Part shown: positions 8,206-17,274 of the stretch, in pieces
Layout of the letters: each line of letters starts with the position of its first letter
Position numbering within the stretch: position 1 is the first letter of the stretch
Origin: Deltaproteobacteria bacterium
GTDB lineage: Bacteria > Myxococcota_A > UBA9042 > DTJE01
Length of the DNA stretch: 64,000 nucleotides
Reading direction: 5' to 3'
Assembly (NCBI GenBank): GCA_029555025.1
Contig: JAKPTZ010000038.1
Coordinates: 1 to 64,000 of the forward strand
Made by a program: the position numbers and the translations under genes
Notes under the pieces: generated by a model
The model's input: the letters and a program-made list of their open reading frames with translations, nothing else
What the model was told of the DNA's origin: nothing
The model's database searches: none

Positions 8206-9341
8206 TGACTGATGTGAACCCCCGTCTATCCCGTCTGGCCGCCATCCCCTCGGTTCCGCTTGCACTGCTTGTGCTCCTGGCCCTGTCGTTGTTTGCCCCC
8301 TGCGACGTCGATGCGCGCCCCAGGAAGAAGAAGGTTCGACCCGCCCGCCAGGTGATGCAGCCGGTTATACCGGAAGACCCCGCAGTCTCGGCCGGCAAGA
8401 TACTGGAATCGAACATGGACGCGTTTTTCAAGGCGCGTCGTCCGTTGTACGGTTCATTCGTGGCCCTGGAACCCGATACCGGTCGCGTCATCGCCGTTTC
8501 CAGCTTCACCAATGGTGGAAAGGTCAAGGATCCCGCGGTCACCGCCACGTTTCCGGCCGCCTCCATTTTTAAGGTGATTTCGGCCGCCGCACTGATCGAG
8601 AAGGGAGTCGGAGTCGAGGAAAAGGTGTGCTACACCGGCGGCAGGCGAAACATCACCGCATCGAACCTGCTCAACCGCAAGCGGGAAAGATCCTGCAGGT
8701 CGTTCTCCTCGGCATTTGCACATTCGACCAACGCCGTTTTTGCCAAGCTGGCGGATCGCCACCTGACCGCCGACAGGCTGATTGAGATGGCCCGGCGCTT
8801 CGGATTCGGCAAGACCATCAAGGTTGGCGATGTTGCCACGATCTCTGCGGTAAGGCGTCCGGAAGGCCGGGTCGGTCTGGCGAGGATGGCGGCCGGTTTC
8901 GCCGGAAGCAACCTTTCGGCGCTTCATGGCGCCGTTATTGGCGCGATTATCGCCAACGGCGGCAGTTGGCCGTCCGAGGTTCATGTTCAGGATTCAGGCG
9001 GCCCGGAATCACAGCAGGTCATCAGTCCCGAAACAGCCCGGGCCATCGGGAAGATGATGACGAGGACGGTCACCGGTGGCACCGGAACGAAGCACCTGGC
9101 GGTGATCAAGGCCCTGTCAGGCAGTTATCCGGCGGTCAAGACGGGCACACTGACAAGTCGGGACGGATCGGGTGTCTGGAATAACTGGATCGTCGGGTAC
9201 TATCCGTCAAACAAACCCGAGATTGCATTTGCAGTTCATATTGGCAACTCATGGGCCGGCGGTCTTCGGGCGGGCCAGGCGGCGGCTTTTGCGATGAAGA
9301 CATGGTTGAAGGTAAGGAACCGGAAGGCCCCGAGTCATTGA
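8205..9341 (+). CDS. Penicillin-binding protein, transpeptidase domain only
   Basis: A 378-residue membrane-anchored transpeptidase that would cross-link peptidoglycan in the periplasm. An N-terminal hydrophobic segment (about 14-33) is followed by a basic linker and a transpeptidase domain with all three active-site motifs: the serine box ASIFK, the SxN box as HSTN, and VKTGT near the C-terminus. There is no N-terminal PBP-dimer or glycosyltransferase domain, so it is shorter than PBP2/PBP3 and closer to PbpA-like or penicillin-interactive proteins. The start at 8205 overlaps the previous stop (TAATG). The 3' end overlaps the convergent redoxin-like gene by 7 bases. Distinguishing a transpeptidase from a class D-like beta-lactamase would need structure or assay; I favour the transpeptidase. 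Confidence 0.85.
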   Translation: MTDVNPRLSRLAAIPSVPLALLVLLALSLFAPCDVDARPRKKKVRPARQVMQPVIPEDPAVSAGKILESNMDAFFKARRPLYGSFVALEPDTGRVIAVSSFTNGGKVKDPAVTATFPAASIFKVISAAALIEKGVGVEEKVCYTGGRRNITASNLLNRKRERSCRSFSSAFAHSTNAVFAKLADRHLTADRLIEMARRFGFGKTIKVGDVATISAVRRPEGRVGLARMAAGFAGSNLSALHGAVIGAIIANGGSWPSEVHVQDSGGPESQQVISPETARAIGKMMTRTVTGGTGTKHLAVIKALSGSYPAVKTGTLTSRDGSGVWNNWIVGYYPSNKPEIAFAVHIGNSWAGGLRAGQAAAFAMKTWLKVRNRKAPSH

Positions 9342-10312
9342 AGCCGAAGGAAATCAAGGCAGAACAGTTCGATCCCCGGTGAAAGGAACACCAGTTTCAG
9401 CCGGTGCCTGGCAACCCCGTGGTTGTGGACGAGATGATACGAATCCGGGTGGGTCACATTCACGATTGAAGGCATGTCAGGGGTGTCAATCACATCCGAA
9501 CCGCGATCGTTGAACACCGGCTGGTCGTCTTGCATGACTATGATACGGCCCGGGCCGTTCGACGGTGGCGCGGCAACCAGGCAGACATCGCTCGAGTCAT
9601 AATCGACGGTCACCTCGCCCTGGTGCCCCGAAAGAATCATGCTGTCCGCCAGGCACCTGAAAGCACCCTTCATGTAATGAATATCGCGCCTGAACCTGTC
9701 CGGCGTTTCGTATTCGCATACTTCGCCCGGGGTGAAACCGTTTCCGTTGCCGATTCGTCCCCGGCGGTAACCGAAATACAGCGACGGGCTGACCGGTCTT
9801 CGCTGCAGTTCCCGATCCGGCTGACCGACAAGGCTGTCCTTCGGCATGACAACGCGGCTGCGGCCTTCCTTCAGCAGTTCCTGCATCGACATCTCGATTT
9901 CGTTGATGCCGCCTTCTCCGAAATGACACGCAGCCAGGTATCCCTGGCGGTCGATGAGGAATGTTGCCGGCCAGAAGCGGTTGGCATAGGCGTCCCAAGT
10001 CCTCAGGTTGACGTCATTGGCGACCGGAAACGGCAGACCATGGTATTCCACCGCCTGACGGAGGTTGCGCTCATCCTTTCCGAAATCGAACTGGGGTGCG
10101 TGGATCGCGACGATCTGCAATCCCTTGTCGGCGTACCGGCCGTGCCACATGCTCAGATACACCAGGTTTCTTACCGATACCACGTAGGAATAATCCCAGA
10201 AGTACAGCAGCACGACCTGCCCCTCGAGAGAGGCAAGCGTCATCGGATCATGATCGAGCCATTGCAGTTCCCTGAATTCGGCAGCCTTGATCTGGTTGCG
10301 CCTGATGAGCAT
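9335..10312 (-). CDS. DipZ-type redoxin-like protein lacking the CxxC active site
   Basis: A 325-residue protein. Residues about 10-150 follow the AhpC/TSA/thioredoxin-like fold (VVLLYFWDYSYVVSVRNLVY, then KGLQIVAIHAPQFDF and WPATFLIDRQGYL). The C-terminal half matches the thioredoxin-like C-terminal domain found with DipZ. Family members carry FWTYTCINCIR at the active site; here the stretch is FWDYSYVVSVR, so both redox cysteines are replaced, by Tyr and Ser. No signal peptide is visible, unlike exported relatives. It is the last gene of a leftward cluster after greA, tsaE and the two RdgC-like halves, 28 bases downstream of the last half. It probably has a binding or structural role rather than thiol exchange. 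Confidence 0.75.
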   Translation of the reverse strand: MLIRRNQIKAAEFRELQWLDHDPMTLASLEGQVVLLYFWDYSYVVSVRNLVYLSMWHGRYADKGLQIVAIHAPQFDFGKDERNLRQAVEYHGLPFPVANDVNLRTWDAYANRFWPATFLIDRQGYLAACHFGEGGINEIEMSMQELLKEGRSRVVMPKDSLVGQPDRELQRRPVSPSLYFGYRRGRIGNGNGFTPGEVCEYETPDRFRRDIHYMKGAFRCLADSMILSGHQGEVTVDYDSSDVCLVAAPPSNGPGRIIVMQDDQPVFNDRGSDVIDTPDMPSIVNVTHPDSYHLVHNHGVARHRLKLVFLSPGIELFCLDFLRLQ

Positions 10313-10340
10313 CGGTCATCCGCCCTTTTTGAAAAGCCTG

Positions 10341-10868
10341 TCAGCCGAATATGTCTTCGCTTTCAATCCAGCGGGAAATTCGTTCGGCTTCGCGTGACCA
10401 TTCTTCCTGATCAATCCGAATCCTGACGAAATGGGTGAAGAGATCCCAGACAGCCTGTTCAACCAGGTCGGTCAGATCCATTCTTTCCTCGAAGATGTCG
10501 GCGAAGTCGCCACCCTTGACGTCGGGCAGTTTCAGGGACTTCATCGCGAGCGTGGAGGACTCGATGCCCGTCTTGAACTCGCGCCCGTCGACGGTCAGCA
10601 TCAGGCGTGCCTTGCTGACCTTCTTTCCGAGCTTGAGAGAAAGCATTACCTCGGATGATTGAGTCGGTTCGTCAACCTTGATCGCGCTCATTTCCCTGGC
10701 CGGGTTCTCTCCGTCAAGCGTCACGGATCTTTCGAAGGCAACGCCGATGACCTGATCGCCAACCTTGACCGACTGGTCGGAATAGGCGCAGAAGAGCAGC
10801 CATGTAAGGAACTCACGTCCCAGGAACTGTGTCCTGCCGATCTTGTCGGCCATGGTGATTTCAGGCAT
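10341..10868 (-). CDS. RdgC-like protein, C-terminal half
   Basis: A 175-residue protein starting within the stop region of the preceding gene (8-base overlap, AATGCCTGA). The N-terminus contains FLGREFLTWLLF, which matches the GreFLTWLW segment in the middle of RdgC-type recombination-associated proteins. Later segments (LKLGKKVSKARLMLTVDGRE, then an acidic helical end with LTDLVEQAVWDLF) also fit that half. RdgC binds double-stranded DNA as a ring and modulates RecA. Here the two halves are separate, tightly coupled ORFs, and I believe related myxobacteria show the same arrangement. A second ATG (MADKIG) 15 bases downstream is an alternative start. The assignment rests on a few recognisable blocks and is moderate. 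Confidence 0.5.
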   Translation of the reverse strand: MPEITMADKIGRTQFLGREFLTWLLFCAYSDQSVKVGDQVIGVAFERSVTLDGENPAREMSAIKVDEPTQSSEVMLSLKLGKKVSKARLMLTVDGREFKTGIESSTLAMKSLKLPDVKGGDFADIFEERMDLTDLVEQAVWDLFTHFVRIRIDQEEWSREAERISRWIESEDIFG

Positions 10869-11553
10869 TTTCTATTTCCCCTTCATCGTCCGCGCAAGGT
10901 TCGGGATCAAACGTGGCGGTTCCCGGCTCGATCGTGCCGCCAAAAAGGAAGCTGGTAGGCAGCAGGTGCCAGACCTGTTCAATTTCCCGCTCATCCAGCC
11001 GGCTTTCGAGGATTCCGACCGGGTTCATGGCCTGAAGCTTCAGATCCAGGAACTGGTTGAAGCGCACCAGGAAGGCCTCGTTCAGCGACTGGGACAGGGA
11101 GTAGAATCTTATGATTCCCCTGGCCATGTCCCAGATTACGTCAACCGCGTTGATCGACGGGAGGGCCCGCCGCAGGAGTTCCAGCCGAACCTGTTCGGAA
11201 AGTTCGTCACGCTCCTCGCGGGGCATCCTGGATCTGCTTGACGCCGCGAGCCGATCCTGCAGGCGCTTCCTGGTGTATATGCGAAGCGTTCCGGCAGGAA
11301 CGGCCAGCTTGTCAACCCGGAACGAGAAAACCGCCAGCGGATCGAAGAAGATGTTCTGCTCCGTGAATTCGGTCTGCAGCGGATCTTCGAAAGTGGCAAA
11401 TCCAAACGACTGATCGTGTCCAAGATCGACGTCGATCGGACTGATGCGGCCGACGGTCAGTCCGCGCAGGATGGACTGGCGCAGTTCCTCGCCATTCACA
11501 TCTTCGGTGACCCGATAAGTCACGTAGCTTACCGTCTGGTTGTTGAATCCCAT
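10861..11553 (-). CDS. RdgC-like protein, N-terminal half
   Basis: A 230-residue protein with AAGGAA before the ATG at 11553. The order of blocks follows the RdgC N-terminal half: a first beta segment (VSYVTYRVTEDVNGEELRQS), a central segment in which FSFRVDKLAVPAGTLRIY is followed by a basic helix (ERDELSEQVRLELLRRALP), then DVIWDMARGIIRFYSLSQ. It ends in an acidic tail and overlaps the C-terminal half gene by 8 bases, so the two are probably made in equal amounts and associate. It lies 18 bases downstream of tsaE in the same operon. The expected role is nucleoid or RecA-linked DNA binding, which is inference from the family. Confidence 0.55.
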   Translation of the reverse strand: MGFNNQTVSYVTYRVTEDVNGEELRQSILRGLTVGRISPIDVDLGHDQSFGFATFEDPLQTEFTEQNIFFDPLAVFSFRVDKLAVPAGTLRIYTRKRLQDRLAASSRSRMPREERDELSEQVRLELLRRALPSINAVDVIWDMARGIIRFYSLSQSLNEAFLVRFNQFLDLKLQAMNPVGILESRLDEREIEQVWHLLPTSFLFGGTIEPGTATFDPEPCADDEGEIENA

Positions 11554-11571
11554 GTTCGTTTCCTTATGATA

Positions 11572-12006
11572 TCAGTCCTGTTCATGTACCGAGATCACCC
11601 TGGTCAGGCGATCCGGTTCGAGCCTGATGCTTATCATGAAATCGACCTGCGCAGCCACGTCCGGGATTTTGTCCGCCCATTCCACGAGGCTGACGGCGCC
11701 CGATGAAGTGAACTCGTAGTATCCGGTCGATTCAAGATCCCCGGCGTCGGTGATCCTGTAAAGGTCGAAGTGGTGCACCGGAATGCGTGCCCGATAGATG
11801 TTCATGATCGTGAAGGTCGGGCTGTGAACCTGGGTGGGGTCGCCTCCGAGCGCCCTCACGGCGCCACGGACGAACACGGTCTTTCCGGCGCCCAGTTCGC
11901 CGACAAGGCCGATGACTTCGCCTGGAGACGCCATCCGGAGCAGTTCCGCAGCCGCGGCCTCTGTTTCCTCTTCGGAAGTCGTGCGGTATTCGCGCAGGAT
12001 TCTCAT
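11572..12006 (-). CDS. tsaE: tRNA threonylcarbamoyladenosine biosynthesis ATPase TsaE
   Basis: A 144-residue P-loop ATPase that works with TsaB and TsaD to place threonylcarbamoyl on A37 of ANN-decoding tRNAs. The Walker A motif GELGAGKT lies near residue 38, followed by the family signatures VHSPTFTIMNIY and FDLYRI, and the Walker B-like LVEWADKI. The ATG at 12006 is chosen over a TTG two codons upstream because GGGGA lies 6 bases before it. It starts 13 bases after greA and is followed at 18 bases by the RdgC-like gene, consistent with one transcript. The length is normal for the family. Confidence 0.92.
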   Translation of the reverse strand: MRILREYRTTSEEETEAAAAELLRMASPGEVIGLVGELGAGKTVFVRGAVRALGGDPTQVHSPTFTIMNIYRARIPVHHFDLYRITDAGDLESTGYYEFTSSGAVSLVEWADKIPDVAAQVDFMISIRLEPDRLTRVISVHEQD

Positions 12007-12019
12007 CGGCAATCCCCGG

Positions 12020-12499
12020 TCAGACGTACTCGACAGCCACGATCGAAAGTCGCCTTTCGCCCCTGGGCGTCTTGAACTTCACGTCGTCACCGTCCTCCTT
12101 GCCGATAAGGGCCCGTCCGAGCGGTGCGTTCACCGAAATCATGTTCCGGTCGATGTCCGCTTCCGCATCGCCCACGATTCTGTAAACGATTTCTTCGTCC
12201 CTGTCTTCGTCGAATATCGTGACGGTCGCCCCGAATCGGATGCGCTTGTCGCCCCTGAAGCGTGACGGGTCTATTACTTCAGCCCGCGCGATAAGGCTTT
12301 CCAGGTGCTTTATGTTGGCATCAATCAGTCCCTGCCGCTCGCGTGCCGAGTGGTATTCGGCGTTTTCGGACAGATCACCCAGATCGCGGGCCTCGCCGAT
12401 AGCCTTGATGATTATCGGCATTTCTTCCTTCCACCTCTTCAGGTCTTCCTGAAGCCTGGCGAAGCCTTCCGGCGTCAACGGAACCCTTGATTCATCCAT
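12020..12499 (-). CDS. greA: Transcription elongation factor GreA/GreB family
   Basis: A 159-residue Gre factor that enters the RNA polymerase secondary channel and stimulates cleavage of backtracked RNA. The N-terminal coiled coil carries the conserved tip motif ARDLGDLSENAEYHSARERQ, with the two acidic residues (D and E) needed for cleavage. The C-terminal FKBP-like domain contains ISVNAPLGRALIGKEDGD. The length and order are typical of GreA. GAGG lies about 9 bases before the ATG. It is the first gene of the leftward greA-tsaE-rdgC-like cluster and starts 84 bases after the end of dnaE2. Confidence 0.93.
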   Translation of the reverse strand: MDESRVPLTPEGFARLQEDLKRWKEEMPIIIKAIGEARDLGDLSENAEYHSARERQGLIDANIKHLESLIARAEVIDPSRFRGDKRIRFGATVTIFDEDRDEEIVYRIVGDAEADIDRNMISVNAPLGRALIGKEDGDDVKFKTPRGERRLSIVAVEYV

Positions 12500-12583
12500 A
12501 TCATGGAACCTCTGTCTTCACATTACGCTTCCGCCTGCCGCAACCCGGCCGGCAGGAAGGGTGATTATATACGTCATGGCATG

Positions 12584-15500
12584 TCAGTGAAAGTCGCGGC
12601 CCGGGTGATTGACAAGCTTTGGCAGCCTTTCGAACGAATCGGCAAGCAGGCTTGTGACACCGGAACGATTCTGCACGACGCCGGAAAAAATCAGGAATGA
12701 CGAAGTAAGAAGCAGTGTCCGGTTTCGCGCGAACACGGCGGGACTGACGGCGACCGCCGCATGACCGCTTTCATCCTCTACGGTCGCGAAATAGAAGCCC
12801 TTTGCCGTTGGCGGTCGCTGCTTGACGATTATCATGCCCGCCACGCTTGCGTGCGCGCCGTCGGGCAGAAGCGAAAGCCCGTTTGCGGGCTTAATCCCGC
12901 GAACCTCGAGTTGAGGGCGGATGAAGGCAATCGGGTGCGGCCCGGTGGTCAACCCGGTTGCCCTGAAATCATTGGCCATGTCTTCAAATGAATGTTCAAG
13001 AAGCGGTTCAACACATTCCGGCATGTCGGTGTCCGACTGGTTTCGGTGCAAAATTGTTGCCGATGGGTCAAATGCCATTGCCTGCCACAATGCGTCCCGC
13101 CTTGTCCCCCTTCCTTCCGTCAACAGCCCCGGCCCGCTCGCCGGAGCCGCCCCGGCATCCGCGATAATCATCAGTTCGGATCGCCCGGCCAGCGCGGCCT
13201 CGCCGACATGTGTAATGTCACGATAACCACCCGTCGGCCGCTTCCGGATGATGCGATCGATTGTCGATGCGGCCAGTCCCCTGATGAATTTCAGGCCGAG
13301 CCTTATTGCGATTTTTCCATCCGCGGCATGTTCAAGGGTGCAGTCCGAAGCAGATTTGTTGACGTCGATGGGCAGAACCGGAACGTTGTGGTGCATGGCG
13401 TCCCTTACCAGCGTCGCCGGCGAATAGAATCCCATCGGCCAGCAGTTCAGGAGGGATGCCGTGAATGCCGCGTGATGGTGAAATTTCAGCCACGCGCTTG
13501 CCCATGCGATAAGGGCAAACGACGCGGCATGGCTTTCCGGGAAGCCGTACAGCGCGAACGAAATGATTGAAGAGACGATTTCGTCGCGGGCAGGCTTTTC
13601 GATACCGTTGCGTTCCATCCCCGCGTGCAGCTTTTCCACCAGCCGCAGCATCCTTGCCCGGGAACGCCTGGAACCCATGGCGCGGCGCAATTCTTCGGAT
13701 TCGCCGCCGGAAAATCCGGCCGCCGTCATGGCCATGCGCATCAATTGCTCCTGGAAGAGCGGAATTCCGAGCGTGCGCTCAAGTATCGGCTGCAGGCAGG
13801 GCGCGGCGTATCTGACCGGGGCCGCCCCGCATCGGCGCTCGAGAAAGGGATGGACCATCTTTCCGACAATCGGCCCTGGCCTGATGATGGCGACTTCGAT
13901 GACAAGATCGTAGAAGCAGCGCGGCCTCATTCGAGGGAGCGTTGCCATCTGCGCGCGCGACTCGATCTGGAATACGCCGATCGTGTCTGCGCGGCAGAGC
14001 ATGTCCCAGACATCCTTGTCGTTTACGGGGATTCCAGCGAGATCCACGTCGACTCCCTGGTGGCGGGAAACAAGCTCGATGGTCTTGGAAATGGCGGCAA
14101 GCATGCCCAGACCAAGCAGATCGACCTTGATCATGCGCATGTCGGCGATGTCGTCCTTGTCCCACTGGATTACACGCCTGCCGGCCATCCTGGCCGGGAC
14201 GATCGGCACAACCCTGTCAAGCCTGTTTCCCGAGATGACAAGGCCACCGTTGTGTTGTCCGATGTGTCGGGGAAGATCCTGCATCTGGTGCCAGACGTCG
14301 ATGAAAGACTGGACGGTTCGGTCGCCTGGATCCAGTCCCGCCTGGGAAACCTTGTTCAGAAAGGACTCCTGGTCATTAGAAAAGTCGAAAGGACGCACCA
14401 GACGGGCAAGGCGCGCGAGACAGTCCGGATCAAGTCCGAAGGCAGCGCCGGCCTCGCGTATGGTGCTGCGTCCCCGGAAAGTGGAAACCGCGGAAGTCAT
14501 GCCGACACACGAAACCCCGTACTTTTCGTAAACGTGCTGGATGACCATTTCCCTTTGTTCCCCGGAAGGGAGATCCAGGTCGATGTCCGGCCATTCGCCC
14601 CGTTCCTCCGACAGGAACCGTTCAAACAGAAGTCCCATCCCGACCGGATCGATCGCGGTGATCCCCAGAGCGTAGCAGACGACCGAATTGGCCGCCGAAC
14701 CACGGCCCTGGGCAAGTATTCCGTTACGGCCGCAGAAGCCGACAATGTCCTGGACAAGCAGGAAGTAGCCGGCCAGGCCGAGCTTGCCGATTATCTGAAG
14801 TTCATGTTCGACCTGGCCCCTGACCCCCTGCGTGACCGAACTGTAGCGCCGCGTGAGACCTGCCTCGACAAGCTGGCGCAGCAGCGAGTCCGGGGTTGTC
14901 GGGGCCGTGACCGGGTATTCGGGGAACCTGTATTCGATGTCGGCCGGGTCGAATCGAAGCGATTCGGCAAGTTCCCCGGTGCGGTCAATGATTCCCGGCA
15001 TGTCGTAAAAAAGGGATTCCATGGTCGAATGATCCCTTTGAAGGTGCCGGTGTCCTGCCGGCAGAATGGTTGCCGCGGCATCGAGGGTGACGTGGTTGCG
15101 TATGGCCTGCAGCACGTCAAAAACGCGGCTGGCCGCGGCGTCGGCGTACCTGACGTCGTTCGTTGCGATCGTCCGGATACCGACCCCCCCGGCAATGTCC
15201 GCAAGGAAGCGGTTTGCGCTTTCCTGTACCGGATCGCCGTGCCGCTGAAGATCCAGGAACAGCGAGTCGCGTCCGAATATCGACGCAAGCCGTGCCGTGG
15301 CGGATGCGGCCGACGTTCGTTCACCGGTCGCGGCGATCGATGTAACGGGACCGTCCATCGAGCCGGCCAGGCAGACCAGTCCATGGTGCAGCTCCTCAAG
15401 CAGATCCCACCCGGCCACCGGCATGTCCTTTTCCCGCCCGGAATGGGCCATGGTTATCATCTGGCAGAGGTTTCCCCAGCCTTCGCCATCGCGGCACAGA

Positions 15501-15763
15501 AGCAGCAGTTGGGGAAGGCGGCCCCCGCGGGTAAGAAAAGGCGTTCCGGGGTCGAAACTGATTCGAGCACCGCAGATCGGCCTGATGCCACCGGCCCTGC
15601 ACGCCTTGATGAAGCGGGGGATCCCGGACACTCCGTCGCGATCGGCGAGCGCCATTGAGTCGCAGCCCAGCCTGGCGGCCTGGTCGGCAAGATCTTCGGG
15701 TACCGACGCGGCCGACAGGAATGAAAACGCGGAGGCCGCCCTGAGCTCGACATATCGTGCCAT
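12584..15763 (-). CDS. dnaE2: Error-prone DNA polymerase III alpha-like subunit DnaE2 (ImuC)
   Basis: A 1059-residue C-family polymerase, the catalytic partner of ImuA/ImuB in SOS translesion synthesis. A PHP domain occupies about the first 200 residues (starting YVELRAASAFSFL). The palm carries PDIDLDLPSG with the catalytic aspartates intact near residue 410. The DnaE2-typical block FQIESRAQMATLPRMRPR is followed by an IIRPGPI motif. An HhH region and a C-terminal OB fold (FYFATVEDESGHAAVAV) end the protein, and no tau-binding extension is present. The ATG at 15763 gives the conserved MxRYVELRA start. It begins 8 bases after imuB and should be transcribed from the LexA-controlled promoter upstream of imuA. 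Confidence 0.93.
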   Translation of the reverse strand: MARYVELRAASAFSFLSAASVPEDLADQAARLGCDSMALADRDGVSGIPRFIKACRAGGIRPICGARISFDPGTPFLTRGGRLPQLLLLCRDGEGWGNLCQMITMAHSGREKDMPVAGWDLLEELHHGLVCLAGSMDGPVTSIAATGERTSAASATARLASIFGRDSLFLDLQRHGDPVQESANRFLADIAGGVGIRTIATNDVRYADAAASRVFDVLQAIRNHVTLDAAATILPAGHRHLQRDHSTMESLFYDMPGIIDRTGELAESLRFDPADIEYRFPEYPVTAPTTPDSLLRQLVEAGLTRRYSSVTQGVRGQVEHELQIIGKLGLAGYFLLVQDIVGFCGRNGILAQGRGSAANSVVCYALGITAIDPVGMGLLFERFLSEERGEWPDIDLDLPSGEQREMVIQHVYEKYGVSCVGMTSAVSTFRGRSTIREAGAAFGLDPDCLARLARLVRPFDFSNDQESFLNKVSQAGLDPGDRTVQSFIDVWHQMQDLPRHIGQHNGGLVISGNRLDRVVPIVPARMAGRRVIQWDKDDIADMRMIKVDLLGLGMLAAISKTIELVSRHQGVDVDLAGIPVNDKDVWDMLCRADTIGVFQIESRAQMATLPRMRPRCFYDLVIEVAIIRPGPIVGKMVHPFLERRCGAAPVRYAAPCLQPILERTLGIPLFQEQLMRMAMTAAGFSGGESEELRRAMGSRRSRARMLRLVEKLHAGMERNGIEKPARDEIVSSIISFALYGFPESHAASFALIAWASAWLKFHHHAAFTASLLNCWPMGFYSPATLVRDAMHHNVPVLPIDVNKSASDCTLEHAADGKIAIRLGLKFIRGLAASTIDRIIRKRPTGGYRDITHVGEAALAGRSELMIIADAGAAPASGPGLLTEGRGTRRDALWQAMAFDPSATILHRNQSDTDMPECVEPLLEHSFEDMANDFRATGLTTGPHPIAFIRPQLEVRGIKPANGLSLLPDGAHASVAGMIIVKQRPPTAKGFYFATVEDESGHAAVAVSPAVFARNRTLLLTSSFLIFSGVVQNRSGVTSLLADSFERLPKLVNHPGRDFH

Positions 15764-15771
15764 CTGTTGCC

Positions 15772-17274
15772 TCAGTCCCAGACCCCGTCGATGAGCCATC
15801 CGTCATCCAGCAGGTCGTGCCAGAGCCTGAAAACGCCGCGCCCCGGAATTTCAATGTCGTAGAGCGCGCCCGCCACAGGGCCGTCGCCCCACCAGGAGGC
15901 GTCAAGGTACCAGGGGCCCGCGACCCGGCATATCCGCCCGGAAACCAGGTTCGACGAGATCTCGGCCGGCAGGTCGTTCCCTGTCGCAACCGTTGCCTTA
16001 TAAGGCGGGTTGAAGCGCCTGAATGCCATGGCTGGCGAACCGGGACGGCGAACCGGTCGCGTGTGCCTTGCATCGGAAGGGCAGGGGTCGAATGGAACTG
16101 GTGCGTATTCCGGGCGTGCTGGCCGTGCGTCGGGATCGGGGCTGCCGACGTTTCCTTCCCCGACGATGGCGGCAAGGCGTCCGGTAAGATCCCTTACGCG
16201 CGAGGGTTCGATTACGGGCGGTCCGAAAAGCTGGCACTGGACGGCCCGGGGGCGTGATGCGGTGATTGACAGGGTGAAACCGCAAATCGGGGATGAAGGC
16301 GGGTTCCTGGAAAGGACCCGGTGAAGTACGGATGAGATGGTTGAAGAACTCGATGAAATGCCGCCGGCCGCCGTTTCCAGGAAATGGATTCCTGAGTTTT
16401 CCAGGTCCAGCGTAAGGCCGGCCTTGCCCGGCACGAGTCCGCGCATCTGCATTCTTGCCGAGATTCGATCGGCTGCACCTTTGATCAGGAATATCAGCGG
16501 CTCGAGGTTGTCCAGGGTCCAGTCGAGTTTCACGCATTCGATGAAGCGGTCGTCGGGCACCACTGGCTTTGTTATGACCGATTCGTCGATGCCGGACGCC
16601 AGCGCGTGAAGTCTTGTACCCTCGTTTCCAAGTCTGGAACCGATTCCGCGGGCCGGGAGCGCGGCAAGGTCGCCAACCGTTATGACCCGGAGGCGGGTCA
16701 GTGCTTCAAGCATGGCCGGGGATGGCTCAAGGATTGACACGGGCATCCCGGCGATGACTCCGGCGACCGCACCAGTTTCCAGGACGGTCGTGGCCGCCCC
16801 GCATCTTGACGCGATGCCGGCAAGCCTGATGCCGCAGCCGAATCCGACACGGACAATGAATCCGTCGTTTCCGGCAGCGTTGATGATCCGTTGTCCCATT
16901 TCCAGGAAAGAACCGTGGATTGCCTCGTGTCCGGCCGCCTCGAAAAGGATCCTGCCGTCGGATTCGACCTGGACGGTTGCTGAAAATGCACAGGCAATGT
17001 CCGTCAGCGCCCTGACGGCCGCCGCGACAACCCCCGCCGCCGGCTGGCGGACGACGACATCGGCCGCGATTGACCGCGCCTGGGATGCAGTCATGCCAAC
17101 CTTTACACCGAGTCGTCCGGCCGATGCCGATATATGGGTTATCCTTGAACCGCCCCTGTCCCCATCCGCTGCCGCCAGGGGCAGTTCCCGAAGGTCGGGT
17201 TCCGTCCTTACCATGGCCTGCAGCGGCATCGCCGGGGCGAATATGCATGCGAACATCCTTTCCGCGTTTTTCAT
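15772..17274 (-). CDS. imuB: Y-family polymerase-like protein ImuB
   Basis: A 500-residue Y-family relative. The start at 17274 overlaps the imuA stop as ATGA, which fits translational coupling. The N-terminal position where active Y-polymerases have DxDxFF reads CIFAPAMP and no SxDE motif is seen, so it is catalytically dead like other ImuB proteins, which act as hubs. The helix-hairpin region (about 180-220, LEALTRLRVITVGDLAALPA) and little-finger region are present. A QCQLFGPP stretch near residue 355 looks like a beta-clamp-binding motif. The extended C-terminus (about 370-500) is Pro/Arg-rich, then ends in the WYLDASWW...YDIEI...FRLWHD segment usual for ImuB. It should recruit DnaE2 to the clamp. 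Confidence 0.92.
   Translation of the reverse strand: MKNAERMFACIFAPAMPLQAMVRTEPDLRELPLAAADGDRGGSRITHISASAGRLGVKVGMTASQARSIAADVVVRQPAAGVVAAAVRALTDIACAFSATVQVESDGRILFEAAGHEAIHGSFLEMGQRIINAAGNDGFIVRVGFGCGIRLAGIASRCGAATTVLETGAVAGVIAGMPVSILEPSPAMLEALTRLRVITVGDLAALPARGIGSRLGNEGTRLHALASGIDESVITKPVVPDDRFIECVKLDWTLDNLEPLIFLIKGAADRISARMQMRGLVPGKAGLTLDLENSGIHFLETAAGGISSSSSTISSVLHRVLSRNPPSSPICGFTLSITASRPRAVQCQLFGPPVIEPSRVRDLTGRLAAIVGEGNVGSPDPDARPARPEYAPVPFDPCPSDARHTRPVRRPGSPAMAFRRFNPPYKATVATGNDLPAEISSNLVSGRICRVAGPWYLDASWWGDGPVAGALYDIEIPGRGVFRLWHDLLDDGWLIDGVWD

Noticed and set aside
9530-10426. A 298-codon frame opposite the redoxin-like gene
   Set aside because: No family pattern, no ribosome binding site, and the opposite strand has a clear fold.
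13625-15658. A 677-codon open frame antisense to dnaE2
   Set aside because: It is a shadow of high-GC codon bias. The translation is Arg/Asp-rich with no domain, while the other strand encodes a full DnaE2.
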